NCBI GenBank assembly: GCA_017412025.1
Contig: JAFQOY010000013.1
Span: 1-15,049, forward strand
DNA from: Clostridia bacterium
Lineage (GTDB): Bacteria > Bacillota_A > Clostridia > Christensenellales > Aristaeellaceae
DNA: 15,049 bases
Reading direction: 5' to 3'
Shown here: positions 1 to 6,034 of the stretch, piece by piece
Position numbering within the stretch: position 1 is the first letter of the stretch
Layout of the letters: the number at the start of each line of letters is the position of its first letter
Program-made: the position numbers and the translations under genes
The notes under the pieces: generated by a model
The model's input: the letters and a program-made list of their open reading frames with translations, nothing else
Databases searched by the model: none
What the model was told of the DNA's origin: nothing

Positions 1-595
1 GGCTAACAATAAGGAGCCGATCGCCAAGAAGTGCCGCAGCCTCGGCGTCTCCCCGGCGGTCATGGGCTATGGCAATAAGAAGTCTACTCGCAATCCGGGC
101 GGCAACAAGCGCAAGAAGGTTTCCGAGTACGGCATGCAGCTCAAGGAAAAGCAGAAGGTCAAGTTTGTCTACGGCGTGCTGGAGAAGCAGTTCCATCGCT
201 ACTATCTCAAGGCCGCCAACATGAAGGGCATGACCGGCGAGAATCTGCTCAAGCTGCTCGAGCTGCGTCTTGACAACGTGATCTACCGTCTTGGCCTGGC
301 CAAGACCCGCCGCATGGCTCGCCAGATTGTCGGACACGGCCACATCCTGGTCAACGGCAACAAGGTGGACATCCCGTCCTACTCCGTGAAGGTCGGCGAC
401 GTCATCACCCTGCGTGAGCGCTCCAAGGAGCAGGAAGGCTTCAAGGCTCTGCGTGAGGGCACCGGCGTTGTGACCCCGAAGTGGCTGACCTTCGACGCGC
501 AGAACCTGACCGGCAAGGTTGCCGCGATGCCGGCGCGCGAGGACATCGACTGCCCGATCGAGGAGCACCTCATCGTCGAGCTCTATTCCCGCTAA
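1..595 (+). CDS. rpsD: 30S ribosomal protein S4, zinc-free type (5' end just outside window)
   Basis: Primary 16S rRNA-binding protein that nucleates assembly of the 30S body; in many bacteria it also represses its own operon. The frame is open from base 2 and reads A-N-N-K-E-P-I-A-K-K-C-R-S-L-G. Base 1 (g) is probably the third base of the ATG, which would give about 198 aa, normal for S4. The S4 core is clear: SEYGMQLKEKQK, YGVLEKQFHRYY, then the S4 RNA-binding domain (LELRLDNVIYRLGLAKTRR, QIVGHGHILVNG, IPSYSVKVGD). The N-terminus has a single Cys and lacks the four-Cys zinc knuckle of C+ type S4. It sits directly before rpoA, as in the classical alpha operon. An internal ATG at 62 is not the start, because conserved S4 sequence lies upstream of it. 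Identification is essentially certain; only the exact start is inferred. Confidence 0.97.
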   Translation, partial: ANNKEPIAKKCRSLGVSPAVMGYGNKKSTRNPGGNKRKKVSEYGMQLKEKQKVKFVYGVLEKQFHRYYLKAANMKGMTGENLLKLLELRLDNVIYRLGLAKTRRMARQIVGHGHILVNGNKVDIPSYSVKVGDVITLRERSKEQEGFKALREGTGVVTPKWLTFDAQNLTGKVAAMPAREDIDCPIEEHLIVELYSR

Positions 596-602
596 TAGAG
601 CT
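579..602 (+). promoter_or_regulatory. Hairpin across the rpsD stop codon
   Basis: A perfect 9-bp inverted repeat (AGCTCTATT / AATAGAGCT) with a 6-nt loop spans the TAA stop of rpsD. A run of six T begins about 12 nt after the stem, too far for a standard intrinsic terminator, and rpoA follows with a strong SD. It may tune stability or read-through between rpsD and rpoA. The structure is seen; the role is inferred. Confidence 0.4.
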
Positions 603-648
603 GATCGCTACGGTTTTTTCACGGCAACATTGAGGAGGAATCTGCCTA

Positions 649-1587
649 ATGATCGAAATCGAAAAGCCCCGCATCGAACGCGTGGAATCGGGCGAGAGCT
701 ATGGCAAGTTCGTTGTCGAGCCGCTTGAGCATGGCTTTGGACAGACGCTGGGCAACTCCCTGCGCCGCGTCCTGCTGAGCTCTCTGCCGGGCGTCGCCGT
801 TTCCAGCATCCGCATTGAGGGCATCCAGCATGAGTTTTCCGCCGTCCCCGGCGTTAAGGAAGACGTTGCAGAGATCATCCTCAACCTGAAAGAGCTTTCT
901 GCCAAGCTGTATTGCGACGGCCCGAAGACGGTGTCCATCAACGTCAAGGGTCCGTGCGAGCTGACCGCCGCCGCGCTTGAGGTGGACGATCAGATCGAGG
1001 TGATCAACCGCGATCTGCACATCGCCACCCTCAACGAGGACGCCGATCTGATCGTGCATCTGACCCTTGACAAGGGTCGCGGCTACGTCAGCGCAGACAA
1101 GAATAAGAACCCGAACATGCCCATCGGCGTGATCCCGACCGATTCCATCTTCACCCCGATCCGCAAGGTGAACTACACCGTCGAAAACACCCGCGTTGGC
1201 CAGGAGACCGACTATGATCGCCTGACCCTCGAGGTGTGGACCGACGGCAGCATCCTGCCGGATGAGGCGATCAGCACCTCCGCGAAGATTCTTGGCGGCC
1301 ATCTGAAGCTGTTCATGGATCTGACCGATCAGGTGGTGACCATCGGCTTCAACGAGAAGGAAGACGATCACCGCGAGAAGGTGCTGGAGATGACCATCGA
1401 AGAGCTGGATCTCTCCGTGCGTGCGTACAACTGCCTCAAGCGTGCGGGCATCAACACCGTCGCCGAGCTGGTGCAGCGCAATCAGGAAGACATGATGAAG
1501 GTTCGTAATCTGGGCAAGAAGTCTCTTGAAGAGGTCGAGCAGAAGCTCGCCGCTCTGGGGCTCGCTCTGCGTGCCAATGACGAGTAA
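649..1587 (+). CDS. rpoA: DNA-directed RNA polymerase subunit alpha
   Basis: Alpha subunit of RNA polymerase: its N-terminal domain dimerises and scaffolds beta and beta', and its C-terminal domain binds UP elements and activators. The product has 312 aa, the usual bacterial size. The N-terminal domain (about residues 1-230) carries the dimerisation signature [21 protein letters not shown] linker around 230-245 leads to the C-terminal domain with [17 protein letters not shown] and [17 protein letters not shown], the helix-hairpin-helix DNA-binding region. A strong SD (GAGGAGG, about 632-638) precedes ATG 649. The gap to rpsD is 53 bp and contains no convincing promoter, so co-transcription within the alpha operon is expected. 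Nothing in the protein looks abnormal. Confidence 0.99.
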   Translation: MIEIEKPRIERVESGESYGKFVVEPLEHGFGQTLGNSLRRVLLSSLPGVAVSSIRIEGIQHEFSAVPGVKEDVAEIILNLKELSAKLYCDGPKTVSINVKGPCELTAAALEVDDQIEVINRDLHIATLNEDADLIVHLTLDKGRGYVSADKNKNPNMPIGVIPTDSIFTPIRKVNYTVENTRVGQETDYDRLTLEVWTDGSILPDEAISTSAKILGGHLKLFMDLTDQVVTIGFNEKEDDHREKVLEMTIEELDLSVRAYNCLKRAGINTVAELVQRNQEDMMKVRNLGKKSLEEVEQKLAALGLALRANDE

Positions 1588-1611
1588 TACTCTCGCAGAA
1601 ACACAAACTTT

Positions 1612-1699
1612 GCCCGCAAGGGCTCACTAAGGTCGCGCCAAAGGGAAATATGGGCGCGGCAAGCGCGACGCCTGACCAGAAATGCTGGACAGGCGTCGC
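1612..1699 (+). promoter_or_regulatory. Three-hairpin leader between rpoA and rplQ
   Basis: The 169-bp gap before rplQ folds into three local stem-loops. (1) GCCC/GGGC closes a GCAA tetraloop at 1612-1623. (2) CGCGCC 1634-1639 pairs with GGCGCG 1653-1658. (3) A long hairpin at 1665-1699 has 10 bp (GCGACGCCTG / CAGGCGTCGC), one A-A mismatch, then 4 more bp (CCAG/CTGG) around an AAATG loop. No T-run follows the last stem, so it is not an ordinary terminator. It could be a ribosomal-protein leader, an RNase processing site or an mRNA stabiliser. The pairing is directly visible; the function is inferred and unproven. Confidence 0.5.
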
Positions 1700-1756
1700 A
1701 TGCCGCGTGAAGAACTGTATTTGCAGGAGGCGGGCTGTAATAGGAGGAAAAATAAA

Positions 1757-2269
1757 ATGGCTCAGCGTAAACTCGGCTGCCGCAATGCCGCTCAGCGCAA
1801 GGCGCTGCTTCGTAACCAGGTGACCAATCTGCTCTGGTACGGCCGCATCGAAACCACCCTGGCTCGCGCCAAGGAAGTCCGCTCTATGGCGGAGCACCTG
1901 ATCACCCTCGCCATCCGCGAGTGCGACAACAACGTTCAGGTTGAGAAGACCTTTAACAACGATAAGGGTCAGACTGTGACCGTGACCGTCCAGAACGACG
2001 CCCCGAGCAAGCTGCATGCTCGCCGCCAGATCATGGCGTATCTGTACGAGATCAAGGAAGCGAAGCAGGACGACGAGTCCAAGAGCGCTTACCGTGCCCG
2101 TACCAAGGACAACAAGTATCCGTGCGTGGAGAAGCTCTTCCGTGAGATCGGCCCGAAGTACAAGGCCCGCAACGCGGAGAAGAACTGCGCCGGCGGCTAC
2201 ACCCGCATCATCAAGAAGGGCCCGCGCCGCGGCGACGCCGCCGAGATGGTCATTCTCGAGCTGGTGTAA
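1757..2269 (+). CDS. rplQ: 50S ribosomal protein L17 with internal insertions
   Basis: Large-subunit protein near the peptide exit tunnel and the usual last gene of the alpha operon. The start is ATG 1757, 10 nt after a strong TAGGAGG SD (1741-1747); the earlier in-frame ATG at 1682 lies in a hairpin loop and adds residues unlike L17. The product has 170 aa against about 115-130 in many bacteria. The ends match L17 closely: [40 protein letters not shown], then [34 protein letters not shown]. The extra length is an insert at about residues 54-85, before [13 protein letters not shown], and a smaller one at about 101-122. From memory, Lachnospiraceae and related Clostridia carry comparable inserts, so this is a lineage trait and not damage. 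Confidence 0.97.
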   Translation: MAQRKLGCRNAAQRKALLRNQVTNLLWYGRIETTLARAKEVRSMAEHLITLAIRECDNNVQVEKTFNNDKGQTVTVTVQNDAPSKLHARRQIMAYLYEIKEAKQDDESKSAYRARTKDNKYPCVEKLFREIGPKYKARNAEKNCAGGYTRIIKKGPRRGDAAEMVILELV

Positions 2270-2285
2270 TTCCTTCGATACGAAT

Positions 2286-2318
2286 GAAGCTGTTTCGCTT
2301 TGCGGAGCAGCTTCTTTT
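2286..2318 (+). terminator. Rho-independent terminator after rplQ
   Basis: A hairpin beginning GAAGCTG and ending CAGCTTC, with further pairing and some wobbles up to a 3-nt loop, is followed by TTTT. It lies 16 bp after the rplQ stop and ends the alpha operon. Confidence 0.8.
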
Positions 2319-2352
2319 GGAATTTTGAGAGAAACCCGGCAAGCGTAGATTC

Positions 2353-2381
2353 TGTGCGTGAAAACGCACATCATGGAGGGG
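2353..2381 (+). promoter_or_regulatory. GAAA-tetraloop hairpin plus SD before the GuaA-like gene
   Basis: A perfect 7-bp stem (TGTGCGT / ACGCACA, 2353-2370) closes a GAAA tetraloop, followed by a GGAGGGG SD at 2375-2381, 9 nt before ATG 2391. This SD decides the start; the in-frame GTG at 2358 lies inside the hairpin. A possible weak -35 (TTGAGA, 2325-2330) lies upstream, but no good -10 goes with it. The hairpin may stabilise the 5' end of the mRNA. Confidence 0.5.
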
Positions 2382-2390
2382 AATAGGCAT

Positions 2391-3833
2391 ATGAACGACA
2401 TGATCCTGATCCTCAATTATTCTGATGAGTTTTCAATGGATATAGCGGCCAGGCTTCGTGCGGAACAAATCTATGCCAGGATTGTCAGCGGCTCTGTGAC
2501 GTCAGAGCAGGTTCGGGAAATGGCGCCGCGCGGCATTATTCTCAGCGGCGAGGCAAGCAGAGCGCATGGCGTGCTGGATGCGGGCATACTCGATCTGGAC
2601 ATACCGGTGCTGGCGCTTGGACATGCGGCGCATATGCTGCTTTGCGCGCAGGGCGGAGCCTGTGCGGATGTGGCCATCAGTGAACGCAAGGCGCACATCG
2701 AATACGGCGCCAGCCTGATCTTCAGCGGCCTTGCGGACGGCGAGCGCTACTTTAAGGAGGCGCTGATGCTGATGCTTCCGCCGGATGTGCAGATGACGGC
2801 GAGCGGCGGAGGATGCACCATCGCCTTTGAACATATTCATAAGAAGCAGTACGGCGTACAGTTCGAGCTTGAGCGCAACGATCCGGATGGATCGGCGCTG
2901 CTGAAGAACTTTGCGCGGATGATCTGCGGCTGCAGCGGCTGGTGGTCGCTGGACGCCGCGCTGCACGAGGCGGAAACCAAGCTTGAGCAGGCGGCAGAAC
3001 AGGGCGGATACGCGCTGTGCGCGGTCAGCGGCGGCGTTGACTCAGCCGTGGCGGCGCTGCTGGCGCATCGCGCATACGGCGACAGGATGAAGGCCGTCTT
3101 TGTGGATACGGGACTGATGCGCGAGGGCGAGGCGGACGGCGTTCAGCAGAGATATATGGACATGGGCATTCCGCTGCTGCGCATCGATCGATCCGGCGAG
3201 GTGCTTGAATCCCTGGCGGGCAAGCGCGGCAATGAGGAAAAGCGCGCTGTTGTAACGCGCATCCTGCATGAGGAAATGATCCGCCAGAGCGCGCTGATCG
3301 AGGGGAGAAAGACGCTGGTTCTGGGAACGAATTACAGCGATTACCTGCATACAGGGAGCAGCGAGACGGAATGGACGAAGAGCGGCATGGCGGTCGTCGA
3401 GCCGCTGCTGGAGCTGTTTAAGGACGAGGTACGTGCGATTGCGGCGCGCCTTGGCTTTGACGAGAGCCTGGTATCCAGAAAGCCGTTTCCTGCGCTGGGG
3501 CTCGGGGCGCGCATTGTGGGCGAGATCACGGGCGCAAGGCTGCAGTCGCTGCGCATGGCTGAATCGATCTTCCGCGATGAAATCAAGGAAGCGGGCCTTG
3601 ACCGGAAGCTGTACAAGTACTTTCCGATCCTGATCGGCGAGGAGAACATGATGGGCGCTGAAATCATGATTCTGCGTGCCGTGACGCTCTCCGGCGGCCA
3701 GCTGATTCCGGCGAGACTGCCGTATGATCTGGTGGAAAGAACGGTGGAACACATCATGGAGCAGTCTTCCTCCATTGTCCGCGTGTTCTACGATCAGACG
3801 CCGACGCCGCTTGGACTGGAATCCTTTACCTGA
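2391..3833 (+). CDS. GMP synthase (GuaA)-like ATP pyrophosphatase with degenerate amidotransferase domain
   Basis: The 480-aa product has the GuaA layout: a class I glutamine amidotransferase-like region (1 to about 190), an ATP-pyrophosphatase domain (about 200-370) and a GuaA-type C-terminal region. The PP-loop AVSGGVDSAVAALLAHR (Ser-Gly-Gly-Val-Asp-Ser at 213-218) is intact, as are FVDTGLMREGE, VEPLLELFKDEVRAIA and LPYDL. The catalytic Cys (GVCYGMQ in E. coli GuaA) aligns with Gly77 in ALGHAAH. The catalytic His of YGVQFHPE is Glu159 in YGVQFELE. Glutamine hydrolysis is therefore unlikely; the enzyme may use free ammonia or another partner. XMP-binding signatures near the C-terminus are also altered: the tail reads TPLGLESFT where GuaA has PPATIEWE. 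It adenylates something, by inference from the PP-loop; the acceptor is unknown. It is a single-gene unit between terminators. A divergent but true GMP synthase remains possible. Confidence 0.8.
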   Translation: MNDMILILNYSDEFSMDIAARLRAEQIYARIVSGSVTSEQVREMAPRGIILSGEASRAHGVLDAGILDLDIPVLALGHAAHMLLCAQGGACADVAISERKAHIEYGASLIFSGLADGERYFKEALMLMLPPDVQMTASGGGCTIAFEHIHKKQYGVQFELERNDPDGSALLKNFARMICGCSGWWSLDAALHEAETKLEQAAEQGGYALCAVSGGVDSAVAALLAHRAYGDRMKAVFVDTGLMREGEADGVQQRYMDMGIPLLRIDRSGEVLESLAGKRGNEEKRAVVTRILHEEMIRQSALIEGRKTLVLGTNYSDYLHTGSSETEWTKSGMAVVEPLLELFKDEVRAIAARLGFDESLVSRKPFPALGLGARIVGEITGARLQSLRMAESIFRDEIKEAGLDRKLYKYFPILIGEENMMGAEIMILRAVTLSGGQLIPARLPYDLVERTVEHIMEQSSSIVRVFYDQTPTPLGLESFT

Positions 3834-3838
3834 ACGAG

Positions 3839-3868
3839 TACCGCTCTGCCTGCGCAGGGCGGTATTTT
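3839..3868 (+). terminator. Rho-independent terminator after the GuaA-like gene
   Basis: An 11-bp stem (TACCGCTCTGC / GCAGGGCGGTA, one T-G wobble) with a 4-nt loop is followed immediately by TTTT, 5 bp after the stop codon. Confidence 0.85.
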
Positions 3869-4058
3869 GATGCTGTGGATACGATCGTGCGCCGCCGCCG
3901 GCATGCCGGAGGAAGGAAATCTGTGCGCGATACAGAGGATAAGGCGCATCAGCCGCAGAAAAAGGGGAAAAGCATGCATTTTGAGCCATGCCCTGGTAAA
4001 AATGGGTTGGAGAGGGCAGATAAAGTAAAATTAGGAGTAGATGGAAAGGATGTGTATG
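3869..4058. other. Gene-free stretch, partly A/G-rich
   Basis: No credible gene lies between the terminator at 3868 and the promoter near 4059. A 63-codon frame from GTG 3875 has no SD and a low-complexity basic composition. From about 3990 the sequence turns A/G-rich and poorer in GC than the surrounding genes, as expected of a promoter upstream region. No tRNA, repeat or mobile-element end was seen. Confidence 0.5.
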
Positions 4059-4067
4059 TGCTATAAT
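4059..4067 (+). promoter_or_regulatory. Extended -10 promoter for the GNAT gene
   Basis: TGCTATAAT is a perfect extended -10 (TGn plus TATAAT at 4062-4067). No good -35 lies 16-18 bp upstream, which extended -10 promoters tolerate. Transcription would start near 4074, leaving a leader of about 97 nt before ATG 4171. Confidence 0.6.
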
Positions 4068-4095
4068 AAACTGTTAGCATATACAATAGTACGTG

Positions 4096-4143
4096 AGACC
4101 GGAAAGCGAACCGACCTGCGAGGTGCGGCTTTGCAAAAGGTCT
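4096..4143 (+). promoter_or_regulatory. Foldable 5' leader before the GNAT gene
   Basis: The leader can form nested pairing: AGACC 4096-4100 with GGTCT 4139-4143, AAAG 4103-4106 with CTTT 4129-4132, CCG 4111-4113 with CGG 4126-4128, and ACCT 4114-4117 with AGGT 4121-4124 around a GCG loop. I do not recognise a known riboswitch class. It lies between the promoter and a weak SD (GAAGGG, 4153-4158), so it could act on translation. Each helix is short, so chance pairing is possible. Confidence 0.35.
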
Positions 4144-4170
4144 GCTGAATATGAAGGGTGTCTGTCAGGA

Positions 4171-4986
4171 ATGAGAATATTTCAACCCATCAGAGGCGTT
4201 GACGGCGCACTGAGAGAGGACAGCTTTGCAGTCATTGACGACGCAGGCGTGGAAATCGGGCAGGGCGGACTGAAGCACAGGCTGCTCAAGAAGATGTATG
4301 CCGACCGTCCTCTGGATATTGAATTGAGTATGGACGCGCATCCCGCAGCCAGCGATACGCTCTTCGGCGCGCTGTGCGCACGGGCGGAGAGCATTAAGGC
4401 TGAACAGGGGGGCCTTGCGGCCAGACTGTATACGCGCTGTGCGATTGATGACGCGCAGAAGCATGAGTACTTTACGCGGATGGGCTTTGACGATTATGAC
4501 GGGGACGAGCTTTTCGTGCTGCAGGTACCGCAGGACATGAGCGCGCGCCGCAGAAATTACAGCCCGATGGGCACAAAGGCGATCGACGTGGATCTGCGCA
4601 CGCGCGTAAGACGCGAGGAATTCCTCATCGGCCTCAAGGACTTCGGCTATGTCGAGCACGCCAGCGAGTGGCTTGAGGAGCGGATGAAGGATCCGGTGTT
4701 TATCGCGCGCGCGATGTACTATGGCAGCGATTTTGTCGGCTATATTCTCGTCACGGGTACGCAGAATGAAGCTGTGCTGGAAATGGTCGGCGTTGAGGCA
4801 AAGTGGCGCGGAAAAGGCGTCGCAACGGCAATGATCGACGAGGTGCTGATGCAGCTGTCTTCGCAGCAGATACCGTATCTGCGCGCAAACGCCATCCGAA
4901 GGAATAAAAGCGCCATGCAGATGTTCAGGCGTGCAGGCTTTGAATGGGTCCGGACGGATTGCTATCTGCTGGGCAGAGATATGTAA
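4171..4986 (+). CDS. GNAT-family N-acetyltransferase with two GNAT-like halves
   Basis: Probable acetyl-CoA-dependent N-acyltransferase; the substrate is not evident. The C-terminal half (about residues 170-271) is a clear GNAT domain: GYILV (beta strand), AVLEMVGVEAKWRGKGVATA, with the RGKGVA acetyl-CoA pyrophosphate-binding loop, then the ending ANAIRRNKSAMQMFRRAGF. The N-terminal half (1 to about 130) ends in a GNAT-like piece (HEYFTRMGFDDYDGDELFVL) but I see no R/QxxGxG/A loop in it, so it may be a degenerate acetyltransferase fold used for binding or dimerisation. ATG 4171 is chosen because a weak SD (GAAGGG) lies 12 nt upstream. A GTG at 4093 in the same frame would add 26 residues translated from the foldable leader and has no SD. 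It is probably transcribed alone, from the promoter at 4059-4067 to the hairpin at 5084-5108. Confidence 0.75.
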   Translation: MRIFQPIRGVDGALREDSFAVIDDAGVEIGQGGLKHRLLKKMYADRPLDIELSMDAHPAASDTLFGALCARAESIKAEQGGLAARLYTRCAIDDAQKHEYFTRMGFDDYDGDELFVLQVPQDMSARRRNYSPMGTKAIDVDLRTRVRREEFLIGLKDFGYVEHASEWLEERMKDPVFIARAMYYGSDFVGYILVTGTQNEAVLEMVGVEAKWRGKGVATAMIDEVLMQLSSQQIPYLRANAIRRNKSAMQMFRRAGFEWVRTDCYLLGRDM

Positions 4987-5036
4987 ACGGCTGTATGCGA
5001 GCTGAAACGCATGTCTATTCCCGATGATTTGGTCTG

Positions 5037-5058
5037 CAATTGTAAATTGTACAAATTG
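5037..5058. promoter_or_regulatory. AT-rich inverted repeat upstream of the dap promoter
   Basis: CAATTGTA-N5-TACAA(A)TTG is an 8-bp inverted repeat with one bulged A, in an AT-rich patch about 35 bp upstream of the dapA -35 box. It could be an operator for the dap operon or part of the end of the GNAT transcript. The repeat is seen; any regulator is unknown. Confidence 0.35.
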
Positions 5059-5083
5059 ATGCACAAATAAATGAAATAATCAC

Positions 5084-5113
5084 AAAGCGAGGTTTACAGC
5101 CTCGCTTTATTAT
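5084..5113 (+). terminator. Rho-independent terminator after the GNAT gene
   Basis: A perfect 9-bp stem (AAAGCGAGG / CCTCGCTTT, 5084-5092 and 5100-5108) has the 7-nt loop TTTACAG, followed by ATTAT. The T-rich tail is short and partly inside the stem, so termination may be incomplete. It overlaps the dapA promoter. Confidence 0.65.
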
Positions 5114-5121
5114 GTTAAAAT
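5093..5121 (+). promoter_or_regulatory. Sigma-A-type promoter for dapA-dapB-dapH
   Basis: TTTACA (5093-5098), a 17-bp spacer and TAAAAT (5116-5121) preceded by TGT give a near-consensus promoter with an extended -10. The -35 box is the loop of the terminator hairpin at 5084-5108. A start near 5128 leaves a leader of about 34 nt, too short for a lysine riboswitch. The dapA SD is GGGAGGA at about 5148-5154. Confidence 0.75.
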
Positions 5122-5161
5122 GATGCCCAATCAGAAATACTGAACGCGGGAGGAAAAGAGC

Positions 5162-6034
5162 ATGAAGTTTTCCGGAAGCTACGTAGCGATTGTGACCCCG
5201 TTCCATGAGGACGGCAGCGTCAATTTTGATAAACTGAAGGAACTGACGCTTTGGCATATTGAGGAAGGCACGGATGGCATCGTTGTGCTGGGCACGACGG
5301 GCGAATCGAGCACGATGAGCCATGAGGAGGACGATGAGGTTGCCGCGTGCGTGATAGAGACGGTCAACGGCAGAATCCCCGTCATCTGCGGCGCAGGCTC
5401 CAACAGCACGCAGACGCAGCTGGAAAAGAGCCGCCGCTATCACGACATGGGCGCGGACGGCCTGCTTTTGATTAGCCCGTACTACAACAAAGCCAACGAC
5501 GAAGGCATGTACAGGCATTTTGCAGCGGTTGCGGACACGGTGGATACGCCGATCATTCTTTATAACGTGCCGGGGCGCACGGGCTGCTCGATTTCGCCGT
5601 CCGTCGCTGCGAGACTGGCGAAGCATCCCAATGTCGCTGGTATCAAGGAAGCGAGCGGAAATATCAGCTATACGGCGAAAATCGCCAGGCTGGTCAGCGA
5701 CGATTTCTGCATGTTCTCCGGCAATGACGATATGATCGTGCCGGTGATGAGCCTGGGCGGCTGCGGTGTGATCTCTGTGTTTGCCAATATCTGTCCGAAG
5801 CAGTGCCATGAGATGGTGGCGGCGTTTGCGGCGGGAGACGTGGCGAAGGCAAGGCGTATACAGCTTGAATATCTGGATCTGATCAACGCGCTGTTCTGCG
5901 AGGTCAATCCGATTCCGGTGAAGGAAGCGATGAACCAGCTGGGCATGAACGTGGGCGGATACCGCCTGCCGCTGTGTGAGATTTCGGAGAGCGGACGGGA
6001 GACGGTGCGGCGCGCGCTGGAGGTGCTCAGATGA
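5162..6034 (+). CDS. dapA: 4-hydroxy-tetrahydrodipicolinate synthase
   Basis: First committed step of lysine/diaminopimelate synthesis: condenses pyruvate with L-aspartate-4-semialdehyde in the cytoplasm. The product is 290 aa, the usual DapA size, with a (beta/alpha)8-barrel pattern. Motifs seen are GTTGESSTMSHEE (the pyruvate-binding TT pair), AGSNSTQ, the catalytic Tyr in LYNVPGRTG, the Schiff-base Lys in GIKEASGN, and SGNDDMIVPVMSLGGCGVIS. ATG 5162 follows a strong SD. Its TGA overlaps the dapB ATG by 4 bp (ATGA at 6031-6034), implying translational coupling. No attenuator or lysine riboswitch is visible in the short leader. Confidence 0.96.
   Translation: MKFSGSYVAIVTPFHEDGSVNFDKLKELTLWHIEEGTDGIVVLGTTGESSTMSHEEDDEVAACVIETVNGRIPVICGAGSNSTQTQLEKSRRYHDMGADGLLLISPYYNKANDEGMYRHFAAVADTVDTPIILYNVPGRTGCSISPSVAARLAKHPNVAGIKEASGNISYTAKIARLVSDDFCMFSGNDDMIVPVMSLGGCGVISVFANICPKQCHEMVAAFAAGDVAKARRIQLEYLDLINALFCEVNPIPVKEAMNQLGMNVGGYRLPLCEISESGRETVRRALEVLR

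Noticed and set aside
613..619. Terminator between rpsD and rpoA, from the T-run
   Set aside because: The T-run begins about 12 nt after the only nearby hairpin, and rpoA follows without a visible promoter.
1682..1756. Earlier in-frame start for rplQ at ATG 1682
   Set aside because: The ATG lies in a hairpin loop with no SD, and the added 25 residues do not resemble L17, while ATG 1757 has a strong SD and the L17 N-terminus.
3875..4066. 63-codon + strand frame in the gap before the GNAT gene
   Set aside because: GTG start without SD, basic low-complexity translation, no recognisable motif, and it overlaps the promoter of the next gene.
4093..4170. GTG 4093 as the start of the GNAT gene
   Set aside because: No SD precedes it, and the extra 26 residues come from a foldable leader and do not resemble a GNAT domain.
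5122..5161. Lysine riboswitch (L box) before dapA
   Set aside because: The predicted leader is only about 34 nt, far shorter than the roughly 170-nt L box, and none of its conserved elements are seen.
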